NCBI GenBank assembly: GCA_018873225.1
Contig: JAEILZ010000009.1
Span: 363,501 to 427,500 of the forward strand
Direction of reading: 5' to 3'
Length of the DNA: 64,000 nt
DNA from: [Phialemoniopsis] sp. UDSM-2020
Lineage: Eukaryota > Ascomycota > Sordariomycetes > Thyridiales > Thyridiaceae
The position numbers and the translations under genes were made by a program. Shown piece after piece: positions 1 through 12,481 of the stretch; position 1 is the stretch's first letter; each line of letters starts with the position of its first letter. The notes under the pieces were generated by a model. That model worked only from the letters and a program-made list of their open reading frames with translations, did not search any database and had not been told where the DNA came from.

Positions 1-567
1 AGCTTTCATCTGATATCAACTCATCCCTAATTACAGAAGCTTGACATGACAAGCCGGCGGGTATTCGAGCGGTGAAAGAGGCAATGACCATTCAATCATT
101 TGCCGTTTCAGGACATCCCGCAGCGACAAGGTAGAAGGGCTTCTTGGAGTTAGAAGACTCAGATCGCTGCTTGTTTGACTTACTTATAGGTTTCCAACGA
201 AGCGGAAGCCATTTTCTACAGAGATACTTGATGTTGACAAAGTATTACAGCTCTGCAGTAACTTCATTAATTCCTACCGTTAAGGAAAACAACAACACAA
301 TATGATCTCTTGCAAAATTCCACAACGTTCATTGATCTTTTTCAATTGTCTATGCTATGTGCATTGAGCTGTACCCTAAACAATTCCAAGTATCTCTAGA
401 GCTCGTTCATGATGAAGAAGGATAACGCCGATGATGCAGCCTCTTTGCAATTCCAAGCATGGGGATTCGATAGACAGATATCCCTCGAGGGTATTCACAC
501 TTCAAAGTATGTACGACGGCTGATAATTCGCCAAGGAAAAAAAGCAAAATATGCCATGTGACGACCC
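1..567. other. Intergenic left end, downstream of the GH7 gene
   Basis: No open frame here shows a recognisable domain or a fungal exon pattern. The part next to position 567 should hold the 3' untranslated region of the minus-strand GH7 gene. The sequence is more AT-rich than the coding exons. Confidence 0.5.
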
Positions 568-2152
568 TTACTTCTTGTAAGTAGATCCGATGGTCCCAAA
601 CTATTTGATACATCCAGTCAGCGTTTAATCAAAGACGACCGCGACGGGGACTCAAAACTAACCTTGATGTTTGAATACGTCACAGATGATCCGGGATACT
701 GCGACTCAAGCGTACTCGGATCACCGGACGAAGAGCTACAACGACCGCGCATCACACCAGCTTTGGTGGTCGCTGCGGTGTCGGGATACCGACTGTCGAG
801 CCACTTCATGCCAGCAACACTACAGACAACACGTTAGTAAGAAGCCATCGACGCTTAACATCTCCAGAACCACTTACTGGTCGTCCCAGATACTCAATAC
901 CAGCACCATGCTCTTGAGCGCCTGGCCCATCTGCGCCATGCCGCCGACCTCGCCAAAGTAATTCCTGTCGCCAAACGCCGACTTGATGTTCTTGCAGTAC
1001 GCGTCGGAGATGCTGCTCGTCGCGCTGACGCCCTTGATGTTGGTGTTGACGTTGCTGACGACCTTGCCGTTCTGCACGTAGATGCGGTTGATCTGCTTGA
1101 GCGTGCCGCTGTCCTGGCCGTTGCTGGTGACGAACTGCGTCACGACGGTGAAGGGCTTGCGCGTGTCGACCTGCTTGCCCGGGCCAAAGAAGTTCTGGTT
1201 ACCCACGCGGTAGGGGTTGAAGTCGCAGCCGTCCCTGTCGCAGACGTTGCTGTAGCGGCTGGTGCCGGCGCCGCACTGCGCGTTGCCCGAGCAGCGCGAA
1301 GGGCCGTTTGTCCTGCACGGGTGAGGGGTGAAGGCCGTCGAGTCCGAGTTGGCTTCCCAGAGATCCATCTCGGGACAGCAAGAGCCGTAGTTGCCGAAGC
1401 CAGCATTCCTGTTCCAGCTATTTACGTTGGCCTAGAGGTTCTGGTTAGGTATAGGTCTCACAAGGAGATGGGCTTGTGAATACATACCTCGCCGTTGATG
1501 AACTTGATGTCTTGCGGACATTGAGCATCACAGTACCCAGTGCCGTACTTTGCACCAGCCTTGTTGCCAGAGTACTTGGCCATGCCACCATCTGCATCCA
1601 TCTGGCTAAAATAGAGAGCGCCGTTGAGACCGCACCTAGGGGGTAGATCAGTACATGATTACACGGAAGGCTGTGTGATAGAATGACTTACGGCAAGTTG
1701 CTGACATCAACATCGAAAGCGAACTCCCTGTTTAGCAGGTTGAACATGCGATACTTGTTGTTTGGCGACACCAGGTAGACGCGGGAACCAACAGTCTTGC
1801 CGTTGGCAGTGTTTGTGACAAAGTTGAGCTTCAAGGAGCCGCTCGATGGTGATGTGATGCCATACGTCTTCCCATAGTCGGCGCCTTCCAGGACACAATT
1901 CTGCACGCACTTCTGGCCATCCGGGCAGTATTTGGGGTCCCACTGAGTACCACTGTAGCAGTTGGTGTAGCCTTGATTCGTGTGTATCCATCTCCAATTG
2001 GCATCTAGGACGACCTGTGCGCTCTCCTTCGTGCAACCGCTGTTGGTGCAAGTCTGGATCGGCATCGACACGTGGTTCTCTGCGATAACACTACCAGGTC
2101 GCTGGCCCAGCACGCTGGCCGTGAAGCACAGAGCAGCGATTGTGAAATACAT
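568..2152 (-). CDS. GH7 cellobiohydrolase, catalytic domain only
   Basis: Secreted cellulase of glycoside hydrolase family 7 (cellobiohydrolase I type), predicted to release cellobiose from cellulose chain ends with retention of configuration. Five exons on the minus strand: 2152-1692, 1635-1488, 1431-878, 819-663 and 600-568; phases agree at every junction and give 450 residues. Residues 1-16 look like a signal peptide ([16 protein letters not shown]). The catalytic motif EMDLWEAN places nucleophile E224, D226 and acid/base E229. Other family blocks are [31 protein letters not shown] and IWDDH. The last exon encodes [10 protein letters not shown] and a stop, the usual end of GH7 domains that lack a linker and CBM1. 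The N-terminal Cys and the second Cys of the NC-C block, which pair in Trichoderma Cel7A, are both absent, so that disulfide is lost as a unit; I recall other GH7 proteins with the same loss. An endoglucanase (EG I) is less likely given length and the IWDDH context. Confidence 0.93.
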
Positions 2153-2440
2153 CTTGTCGGACCAGTTTGTCGGCGATTATGTCCAGCACAAATCGGGTGA
2201 GCCTGGTGGACGACTATAGGGCGAGAGCCAAGGGCGATCCGTTTACGTTCCACATTCCAGAGAGCCCCCAAACCCATGGATCAACGAAGTTCTTCTTTTA
2301 TGTCTGTTTCACAGACAGCTGCTCGATATGTCTTATCTCGGGGACGTGCCGTTACTCAGGTCGCCCTGAACTCTAATTCTCAGCCGTCGTCCCGCAGCTC
2401 CCCTTTTCGAGTCATGCTGAGACCCGGGGCTAACAGCCTC
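2153..2440 (-). promoter_or_regulatory. Probable promoter of the GH7 cellulase
   Basis: Upstream region of the GH7 gene. A GGCTAA hexamer at 2428-2433, the core recognised by XYR1/XlnR-type cellulase activators, overlaps CCGGGG at 2424-2429, which fits the SYGGRG carbon-repressor (CreA/CRE1) consensus. A CTATAG element near 2213-2218 could act as TATA box about 60 bp before the start codon. These short matches occur often by chance; their position upstream of a cellulase is the only reason to list them. Confidence 0.3.
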
Positions 2441-4085
2441 GACTCTCAGCCAAGACCGCCTCGAAGAATCTGGAGGTGGCGGGAGACTCGGGTCGTCCGA
2501 GTGCTGTATGTCAAAAAATGAGAAATAGAGGAAGTGTTATTGAGGAGAAAAGATGAATTCAGAGGGCATCACTTGAAGAGCCATCAACTCCCTGTTGCTG
2601 CCATCTCGCGATATCTGAAGAATGTTGCCGGGAATATCAACGACAGCCACACTTGCGGCTACGACGCCAGCGATAGCCATTAAGCTCTAAAGAGTTTTCA
2701 TTGTTCCTAGCTAAATGCGCCTCCTGGTATCGTGAACGGGGTGCAATGACAGCAGTGGCTTAGGTAGCACAGAGAGGCGTGGCATCTAGCACCGGAGACG
2801 AGCTGCCGGTTTGGCAGCGGCTGATCTACACTGTCAGTATCGCGGGGATGACAGTGCCTGACAAGCCTAGGGCTTGACAAATATTCTCTAGTCAAGCCAT
2901 CGTGCACGCCAAAGTGCGGCGCTAGAGCACCTCTCGGCATTCAGATCCGGATGCATGCCAGCATATAAGCTTAAATCGAGCAGTCAGCTCGAGCAAGAAA
3001 TTGACTTCTGCAGGGCGCCGGGAAAGATCCCAAATCAGCTGTGACCCAGCTCGGCAGTGCCTGAGGGTAGGGCTGCAGCAAGGTAAGACATCGGGGACAA
3101 CGAGGTCTGGAACGAAATGAGCAAAGCGAGAGGGAAGCTAGGCCATGCCGACTTATTCAGTCACCATGTGGCAGCTTGCAAAAGAACCATGGCGCCACGC
3201 CACGAGCCTCACGAGTCAGGGCCCGTGATGCGGTGGCTGATATGGCCTAGTATTCCCGAGTGCTGCTATAGCAGATGAATCTTTATCTCGCGATGGAGAG
3301 AAATGGTTGTTGAAATGAAAATCGAAGCTCATGTAAAGCTTCATCAGCTTTGACGATTCTCCCTCGTGCAAGGTCGTTTAAGTCTGTGCTGGTGAGAAAA
3401 CCCAGGATCTATCCCATTGCACAGGTCATGAAGGTAGTAAAGAAACAAATTGGAAGGCAAGTTTATAAGTATACATTTGAATTTCTTTGAAGCGAATATG
3501 CCATTTTCCATGCTCATTCTTCAAGTTCATATATACCTAGGTAGATGGAGAGTGGGAATTATGTCGGGTACCTGCATTGGCAAGATACGGGGACTCAATT
3601 GAGGCTCACTTCCCCACATCGCCAAAGTCATAGTGTTATTTGCACTGTACCGAAGTCTTCAGCTCACTAGCCCGTTGCTGTCACTGTGATAATGGCCGCC
3701 TGGATAGTCGCTGTGGGCTGCAAATACTGTGTACAGCAAAAGAAAACACCGTGCATGACCTCACTCATCCCACCAACACCGTCTGTAACAAGCGTCTCAT
3801 CATGGACAGGTCGGCCCTGACGGACGGCATTTCTCGCACCACAATGCTTATTTGATATCACTGAACAACACCCACTTGCCTAGCTGTGTCAAACTATCTA
3901 CTGTTGTTCGCGCAGTGGCTGTAAGGTCCCAGCTACCTAAGGGTGTTGGCCATATCTGCTCCCTTTGGGTAGGAATGGGGTGCTGCACTCTGCTGCTGCA
4001 TACCAGAAGCACCAGACAGCAACTGGGCCATTGAGAGAGGGTATTCCGCAGACGCTTCTCAAGACCGTGTCATATCACGCAAAAT
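2441..4085. other. Intergenic region between GH7 and PPE1
   Basis: About 1.6 kb without coding signal on either strand; open frames are short and carry no recognisable domain. The right end should contain the promoter of the methylesterase gene, which starts at 4086. Confidence 0.5.
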
Positions 4086-5520
4086 ATGAGCGATCTCCAA
4101 AGGAAGTGGGCTAAGGCAAGAATGAGCGCGATGGCGAATGAGAGCTTCAACGAGCTCGACGAACAGGAAGAGAACGGCCCCCTGCCAGAGCTACCCGAGT
4201 TCACAGACGACGATTCGTCTTCTGCTTCCTCCGCATCTTCCACGGGGACCATCGTTCCCTCGCCTAGCCGCAACCTATTTGCGAGACCGCAAGGGTGAGT
4301 GAAACCCTCAGCCCTTTCACTCTCTCCATGGTCCCATCACTGACACTCTTCTCCGCAGCGCACCAAGAGGCCGCACCTTAGAGCCCATACCATGGACGAC
4401 ATACTTTGAGAGAGAATTGTTTCTCAAGCCCGAGGGCAAACCAGACACCACTTACCACGCCTACCTGACCTCCCCGGTCGACAAGGGCCCCCTGTTCGTC
4501 ATGCACCACGGCGCCGGGTCCTCGGGCCTCACCTTCGCCGTCCTGAGCACCGAGCTCCGGAAGCGCCTCCCCTCCGCCGGCATCCTCTCCCCCGACGCCC
4601 GCGGCCACGGCTCCACCTCCACCCCGGACGACGACCGCTCCGGCACCTCCCCGCCGTCTCCGGACCTCAGCCTCGCCACCCTCTCCGCCGACCTCCTCGC
4701 CGTCATCAAGCTGACCCAAACGGAAATGCGCTGGCCCGAGCTGCCGCCCATCATTCTCGTCGGCCACTCCCTCGGCGGCGCCGTCGCCACCGACCTCGCC
4801 ACCTCCGGAGCGCTCGGCGGCTCCCTGCTCGGCTACGCCGTGCTCGACGTCGTCGAGGGCTCGGCCATGGACGCCCTGCAGAGCATGCACACGTACCTGT
4901 CCACGCGGCCCGCCGGCTTCGCGACCCTCCAGGCCGGCATCGACTGGCACGTACGCTCGCGGACTATCCGCAACTCGCTGTCGGCGCGGACGAGCGTGCC
5001 GGGCCTGCTGGTGCCGGCGGCCGGGGCGGCGCAACAGGACGGGGGCGTGAGCGGCGGGTTAGACGGCACGGCCGGCAGTAGCAGCAATAACAGCGCCGGT
5101 AGTGGAGTAGCTGCGAACCGCCGGTGGAAGTGGCGGACGGACCTCTCTGCCACGCAGCCCTTCTGGGAGGGCTGGTTCGTCGGCCTGAGCAAAAAGTTCC
5201 TCGGCGGAAGGGGCGGGAAGCTGTTGCTGCTCGCGGGGACGGACAGGCTCGACACAGAGCTGACCATCGGGCAGATGCAAGGTACGTGCTCAACCAACGA
5301 AGTCCCTCCGTCTACAGAGTCCGAGCATTGCTTGACTGACACAATTCAAATAGGAAAATACGCGCTGCAGGTCTTCCCCGAGGCCGGACACTTCATTCAC
5401 GAAGACCTGCCCGAGAAGACGGCCGTGACGCTCGTCGACTTTTACCGACGCAACGACCGGAGCGCGCTCGTGCTGCCGCCAAAGGTGTCGGAGATGCTGG
5501 CGCAGGGCAAGAAGATCTAA
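4086..5520 (+). CDS. PPE1: Protein phosphatase 2A methylesterase 1
   Basis: Alpha/beta-hydrolase that removes the methyl ester from the C-terminal leucine of the PP2A catalytic subunit. Three exons: 4086-4294, 4359-5281 and 5354-5520, giving 432 residues. Residues 1-70 are acidic and Ser-rich. The body carries MHHGAGSSGLTFA (oxyanion region), GHSLGG with nucleophile S207, LDVVEGSAMDAL with catalytic D233, DRLDTELTIGQMQGK, and the AGHFIHED block with catalytic H390, which is the PME-1 triad and order. An insert of about 40 residues rich in Gly, Ser and Asn lies between the SARTSVPGLL block and the C-terminal part, and probably forms a loop. The second intron is 72 bp, a multiple of three, without an in-frame stop, so retention would insert 24 residues just before H390. 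It converges with the DUS2 gene, 335 bp away. Confidence 0.95.
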
Positions 5521-5855
5521 CGCGGTACGAATGATTGGTATGAGAGAAAGAGATCAGAACAACGGTTGAGGGTCCCAATACAACCTTGCAAAGAGCTATT
5601 ACGAGGGAGGAAGAAGTTGATAATTACTGTTTTTGTAGAGAAGCCTACATAGTCTTAGACGTGTCAAAGCACGAGCTACGAGCGATATGATATCTATATG
5701 AGTAGAGAGGACATGCCCCATGTATCGTGCCCCGTTTCCTTGTATCTTGTAATGATGTAAATTTACCGCTTTTCCCCGTCCATATGCATAATTTCCTTTA
5801 TAACGCCAGCAAATGCATCGCCATACAGCCGCGGTGATCTAGCTTGGGTCCCCTT

Positions 5856-7199
<1,344 letters not shown>

Positions 7200-7298
7200 T
7201 TAGATGAGATGCGTTGCCTACTCCTGGTTCAACACTTGAGGCTCATTGAGTCAACCCGATGGCAAGGAGAGCGGGCCAAAATTTGGGGATTCGAAGAG

Positions 7299-7320
7299 CT
7301 TATCGCTTATCGATAAGATA
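7299..7320. promoter_or_regulatory. Cluster of GATA-factor motifs upstream of DUS2
   Basis: The sequence at 7306-7317 is the perfect 12-bp palindrome CTTATCGATAAG, which contains two opposed HGATAR cores, flanked by another TTATC at 7300-7304 and a GATA at 7317-7320. GATA factors such as AreA-type regulators bind such cores in fungi. It lies 115-135 bp upstream of the DUS2 start codon. Function is inferred from sequence only. Confidence 0.35.
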
Positions 7321-10300
7321 CAAGTTCAAGATCTCAATTGACAACACTCAGTTTGCTAAGCCTAGATTTGAACTCCTGCTTAGGTATTTTGGTCTTTAGA
7401 AAATCGGTTCGAGACTGAATGTGGTCTGACAACATCTGACATGGGTGCTTTACTTGTTCTTACTATCACCGTGTTGTGAATCGGACAGCGAGACACGACG
7501 ACTGAGGACTTGAGACAGTTCCGGAGTCTGGCTGGGGCAAGTGCTCATAGTCATTGTCGCTGGACTAGAGACAATAACAGCGAGAAACAAGTACACCTTG
7601 AAGCCCGAACACTAGATGCCTGCACCTAGAGACCGACGAAATATGCTCAATAGCCGAGTTCTCTCTACGCGGGCAGGCTCCCTCCAATCAAGGGAATTAG
7701 CCATGCTGCAGACCATCCGCATCCACTTGTCGTAAGTGGAAAACGATGCAGATTCCCAATGCAACCCTCGAGCGGTTGGAAAGAGGCAGCCACTCAGCTC
7801 CCAGAGACCTACTCTGCGGGACGGCAGATGCCTTGCTTCACGATCTGGCGCGGCGTAATCGTTTGATGTGTGGGTTTTCCTCCGAGGAAACATCAGCCGG
7901 CCCTGGTTCCGCGACACGGGACACCGCCGGTCAATCGAGCTAATCTACTGGACGACACGAGATAACTTATCGCGCCGCCGCCTGCTGGGGGAAAAGAGCG
8001 GAGCGGCCAAGGGACAACAAGCGCACCCAAGATGCTGGGAACCCCACGATGGCGGGTTGGCGACCTGGCGCCGAGGTCGATCCTCATGGGAGAGCCACAC
8101 TTGATGACCAGACTTGAGACGAGAGATAGGCGTCCCAGAGACCCTTCAATCAAGATGCCCGATGAGTCGCAGCAGGGAAGGCCGATGATCTCCTGTTTCT
8201 CCTTTGCATGATCCCACCCGTTTCTAAAAACGAGTAAAGAATTCAGGGTCCTCTGTAAACACAGGCCAAGTGGGTCAAGCGTCGGGGCATCTTAATCTCA
8301 AAGCTGTGCTAGCACATCCCTCTGTCAGCTCCGGTGTGGTGGCTAGTAAGGCTAGGTTTGTCCGAAAAGGCCGCCCGTGTCCACATTCGCATGTTCAAAA
8401 ACGAAACAAAAGAGGCCATGTGAAAGAGTGAAAAGCGGTGAGCTAATAGGGGACGTTTGCGCGTTCGCGCTGGGTCCGTCGTCTACCAAGTAAGGCAGGA
8501 CATCGGCAGAACCGAAAGAGGGTCGTTGATCGACTTGACAGCCCCTTGAGCTACTTACCGTTAGGGTGTATCTTCCTCGGTACGCGGGACAGAGATCTGG
8601 TGCTTGGCTTTCTCCTTTAGGCGATCCGAAACGTGAGAACCAGGGAACCCACAAAGGCTGACCTGGCTCGCCTGGGAAGGATGCCTTTGGTAGGCCAGCT
8701 CAGCTAGCTGATAGGTATGTGATCCTCGCCGAACCCGTTTCCGCAGATCTGTCAGGCAAAAGGCCTCCCGGAATTGTACGTACATACAGGACAAGACAAC
8801 AGCGCATCGCTTTCCACGGAGGTAGGACTATTCTGCCCGTGGAATGAAGGCGATGGAATGGCATCAGTCGCGACGATCGACCCACGAGGGCATCAATCTC
8901 GCAGGTCTCACCAAAGCACAACGAAATGTCTTTCCCCGCGTTGGTGGTCACGGGTCCTGCATGCCTGTCTCTCGTTTGGTGCTGGGAGGACAGCCCTCTT
9001 TATGGAGCAAGAATAAGGTCATGATGAGGAAGCTGAATGATTAGCGAACCGTACTGGCACTGGTCTCTCACTGCCTGCCGAGATATCTGCCCTGTGCATA
9101 TGTGCGGTGCCCGAGATGCTGCATTGATCGAATTCAAGGAAATTCAGCGAGGTGATAAGTGACAGCCTTGAGGGAGTTCATTCATCCCTCTTCTCCTTAC
9201 TGCGACAAGCAAAGGTACCGGTACTTTCGAGCAGTGGAGCCGTTGCTGTCCTCGAGAGACGGCGTTGTGATGGCGGGCTGTTAGTGGCTCGCCTGTCTAT
9301 TGGTGGGGAGCACAAGAGCCACACGGCGCACAGCTTTCAGAGCAAATCTCGAAATTGGGACCCGCTCTTGACACTCCACAGAGGACTGACGTCAGTGGCG
9401 GGCGGGTGGGTCGGCAAGTTGACAGGAAGGGACCCGTGGTCTGGAATGGAGGGCCAAGAGGGCCAAGGGGGGCCTGTGCTTGTGCCTCTTGTGCCTGTTC
9501 CCGCTACTGAGGAAACACGAAACATGAGACGGGAGCGAAAAAGGGCGGAAAACGAGGGTTCGCCTGGCGATCGATCAGCCGAAGCGCGCATTGTCGATGT
9601 CCCTGGATTTCGTCCTCTTGCCGATCCTCGCGACGAGGGTTGAGAATAGTGTCAAAAGGGGCACGCTTTGGGACAGCATCGCATTCAACGGACAGAATGC
9701 TGACCCAGGTAGCAGAAACGAGATTCGACCCTGCAGATCGCCTGGCAGCAAACCGCCAGCTCCGCCGTGCGGGTGAGGCGACAGCCTGGAGCAACACCTC
9801 CAGCGCCATGTGCCACGCGCGGTCGCACTGGAACCGGGGCTCGAATCGCGCGACACCTAGGATCCAGCGGGCTTACGGCACTGATGATGGTTCGGAGGTC
9901 CCCTGAATCGCAGTCAGAAGATTGCGGTACCTGATGGCATAGCGTCGCGTGTGCTCCGCGACAAAGGAGAAAACACTTGTTACCATGGACGAGGGAGCAA
10001 TAGCGCACGCCACTTCCGTCGGCGGCATGTCTGTTCCTTTGCATCGTGGCCATAGTCTGTCAATGTTTTGAGCGCTCCCTTCTTCGCTGCTGAACCATCC
10101 ATCCAGACATCCAGCGCGACAGGATTGCTGTTTTGGGGAGAGTCCAAAGTAGCGGTACGCGCGCCGGGCTTCTGATCTGTGGTGGCATCGGCCCCACAAA
10201 CGAGAAAACGCTCGTACTCAACAAACGGGGCGGGCTACTGTAATCACATTAGTGGTCGTATCCCACCAGACCAATCCCCATCTGACTGGATCGTGGCAGC

Positions 10301-10466
10301 GAGCCAAGCACGACAAGCGGGAAGCCAAATCCTCGTAATTGTGGTTTGTCGCTTCATGTCTGGTCGCCTAAATCGCATTTGGCCCCTTGGTTCGGTGTGG
10401 TTTGAGAGGACGAATGCTGCCGGGCGACCCACGATGGATGGAGGTGGACCGGGAAAAGATGAATGG

Positions 10467-10498
10467 TTCTTTTTTTTTTTTTCTTCTTTTCTTTCTTC
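10467..10498. repeat. Poly-T / T-rich simple repeat
   Basis: A run of T followed by TTC-rich sequence. It is a simple low-complexity tract without neighbouring gene features. Confidence 0.8.
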
Positions 10499-10734
10499 GC
10501 GGCAAGGCCGTTCTACCCGGCCGGTAGCTACTACTGGAAAGAGAAAAACTGCTTTCGTGAGAAAAGTTTGCGAAAAGGTGCTCTAACACATTGGTGGCCC
10601 ACGTGCGGTCAGGCAACAGACTCGTGGCATGTACACGACTGGCTTTGTTGCAAGGAAAGGCCATTCGTTCATTCATCATTTGCCTCGTTGCCACGCACCG
10701 CATGGCTATCCTGGATGGTATTCTCAGCCCATCC

Positions 10735-10843
10735 AGACAGCCACGGTTTACCTATCAGACGGTCAATAAGGAATGGCCTCCATTTTGCTGTGGCAGGGGC
10801 GGGAAGACAGCCACTGGTGTATCAGACGCTCAATAGGGAATGG
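10735..10843 (+). repeat. Imperfect direct repeat, two copies
   Basis: Copy 1 (10735-10776) and copy 2 (10805-10843) both begin AGACAGCCAC and share TATCAGACG, TCAATA and GGAATGG in the same order, with a few substitutions and a 3-bp length difference. The repeat spacing is about 70 bp. No coding frame spans them. Confidence 0.6.
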
Positions 10844-12323
10844 AGCCATGGTCTAGCTCCAAGCCCAGTGCCCGTACCTACTCCTGTCTCCGATTCAATT
10901 GCGGGAATAGGAGCCGGCCGGTCACCTAGAATGATCGAGTTCTTGTATGCGATGAACTTGTCTAGACCAATCTCTACCCAAGTTACTAACAGACCTAATG
11001 ATCCATATACACTGAGGTAGTGGGATAATCCAGGGTGATCAGTTATGAAATGAGGTACATCGAGAAGGAACATCGTCAACTAATCTGTCACCCACTTGCT
11101 GCTTGTATGTACACAGACACACAAAGGTTGACAGGCTAGAGTCTAGCCCATTGCTTGTATGCAGAAAAAGAAACGAGCTAGTGTGGGTTTAGGCTTGTGC
11201 GGCCGGAAGGGAGGGCTGGTTTGCCTCGATGAACCGATGGGTGATTGATTGATTGATTTGATGGAGCGCTCCAGGGCTCTCGAGTGCTCCCGTTCTGGTG
11301 GTGTTGGACCATTTGAACTGATGGTGGCGACCCTGGGACTGTGTTTTAGCTAGTTGCCTGCTATCCGGAGGGTGGTAGCACTTGAGGCCGCTGGTGGGGG
11401 AGCGGTGGCCCATGTGGGTAGGCAGGGGATGGATTGGCTGCATGCGGTGCATGTACTGTACTCTGCCGCCTCTGAAAGGAGACACGGGGGCATCCACTTT
11501 TGCGAGAAAGCCACTAGGAGCAGAGATGAGAGACAGCCCAGTGCGTCCTCCAGTGCAAGAGAGAGAGGAGAGAGAAAAGAAGCCTTCCAATTGCTCAGTC
11601 TGGGTCTGGTCCATGTCCAGTGTGGTGAAAGTGACACCAGCACAGTACCGTACCAACCATCTCCTCTCCCTCCCATCCATCCCATCCCCCATCTCCATCC
11701 ATCTGCAATCAACCTTCCCCACCCTTGCACCGGGTGTCCCTTGTCTTGTCTCGTCAGTCTAACTTGCCCTACCTTATTTCCCTCTTTCTCCTCCTATTGT
11801 TGCTGTTCGCAGACGCCTGGGAAGTCATCGCCTTTCCTCAACCGCATCCCTTTGAACGGCGGTGTCTTTTGCTCGCCTTGCCTCGCAGAACGAGAGGCTC
11901 TTGAATTGGAATCTGACCAAAAGGGTTCTCCTCGCCATATGACCTGAGCTGGATACGGCTCCGTCATAACAAGAGCACAGCTGGTACGGTACCTTTTCGC
12001 CCTCACCCTGTACCCTCGTCCATTTTTCGACACCTACCCATCCATCTCGTCCTGTTCTGTGTCGCTTGTCAACCAAAACCCGACGAGCAAGCCTCCCTCC
12101 CACCCCAAAAACACTCCACCAAAAGGGGTCCGGCTCTGATTTCACCCTCGGCGACACAATCCCATCAACGCAATCCCGCTTTCGCCTGACGAATTCTTCG
12201 CTTTCTCTCATATTTCCCTGTCATCTTCCTTGTTGCGTTCTGATATCGTCACTCTGCTGCACTACTTCGCCTTGTCAATGTATCGCGCGGTCTTGATCTA
12301 GACAGACCTCTCCGTCTGATTAC

Positions 12324-12404
12324 ATGCCCTCTGACCCTTGGAAAACAGTTAGACGACAGCTCCGATTGAAACCATCGCCCGATGCAAACCATTGGATAGA
12401 CTGA
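12324..12404 (+). promoter_or_regulatory. Upstream ORFs in the nik1 leader
   Basis: An ATG at 12324 opens a 26-codon frame that ends with TGA at 12402-12404. A second mini-ORF of five codons (12382-12399) overlaps it in another frame. Both end 77-82 bp before the nik1 start at 12482. If this stretch is in the mature leader, as the pyrimidine-rich upstream sequence suggests, these ORFs would lower or modulate kinase translation. A leader intron could remove them. Confidence 0.45.
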
Positions 12405-12481
12405 TTATTATTCGTCCGTTTCACGACACCCTCCCCGAAAGGCGCGTTGGACGGCAGAGGACTCGAGTTCTCACGTCCACC

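Larger units (their letters stand above)
7321..12300. other. Long gene-free region upstream of nik1
   Basis: About 5 kb with no frame that reads as a conserved protein. Contents that can be seen: a T-rich tract at about 10468-10498, an imperfect direct repeat at 10735-10843, a short GATT repeat near 11243-11258, and pyrimidine-rich sequence from about 11640 onward that is typical of fungal promoters and leaders. Part of this probably regulates the histidine kinase gene to the right. An unrecognised noncoding RNA cannot be excluded. Confidence 0.5.

Noticed and set aside
618..662. Read-through end of the GH7 protein ([14 protein letters not shown])
   Set aside because: The family ends with NIKFG-IGST, and a consensus gttagt...aatag intron restores exactly that ending in a fifth exon (600-568).
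12392..12481. Earlier in-frame start for nik1
   Set aside because: The extension has no ATG, and the start MADTST at 12482 fits the length of Nik-1/Os-1 proteins.
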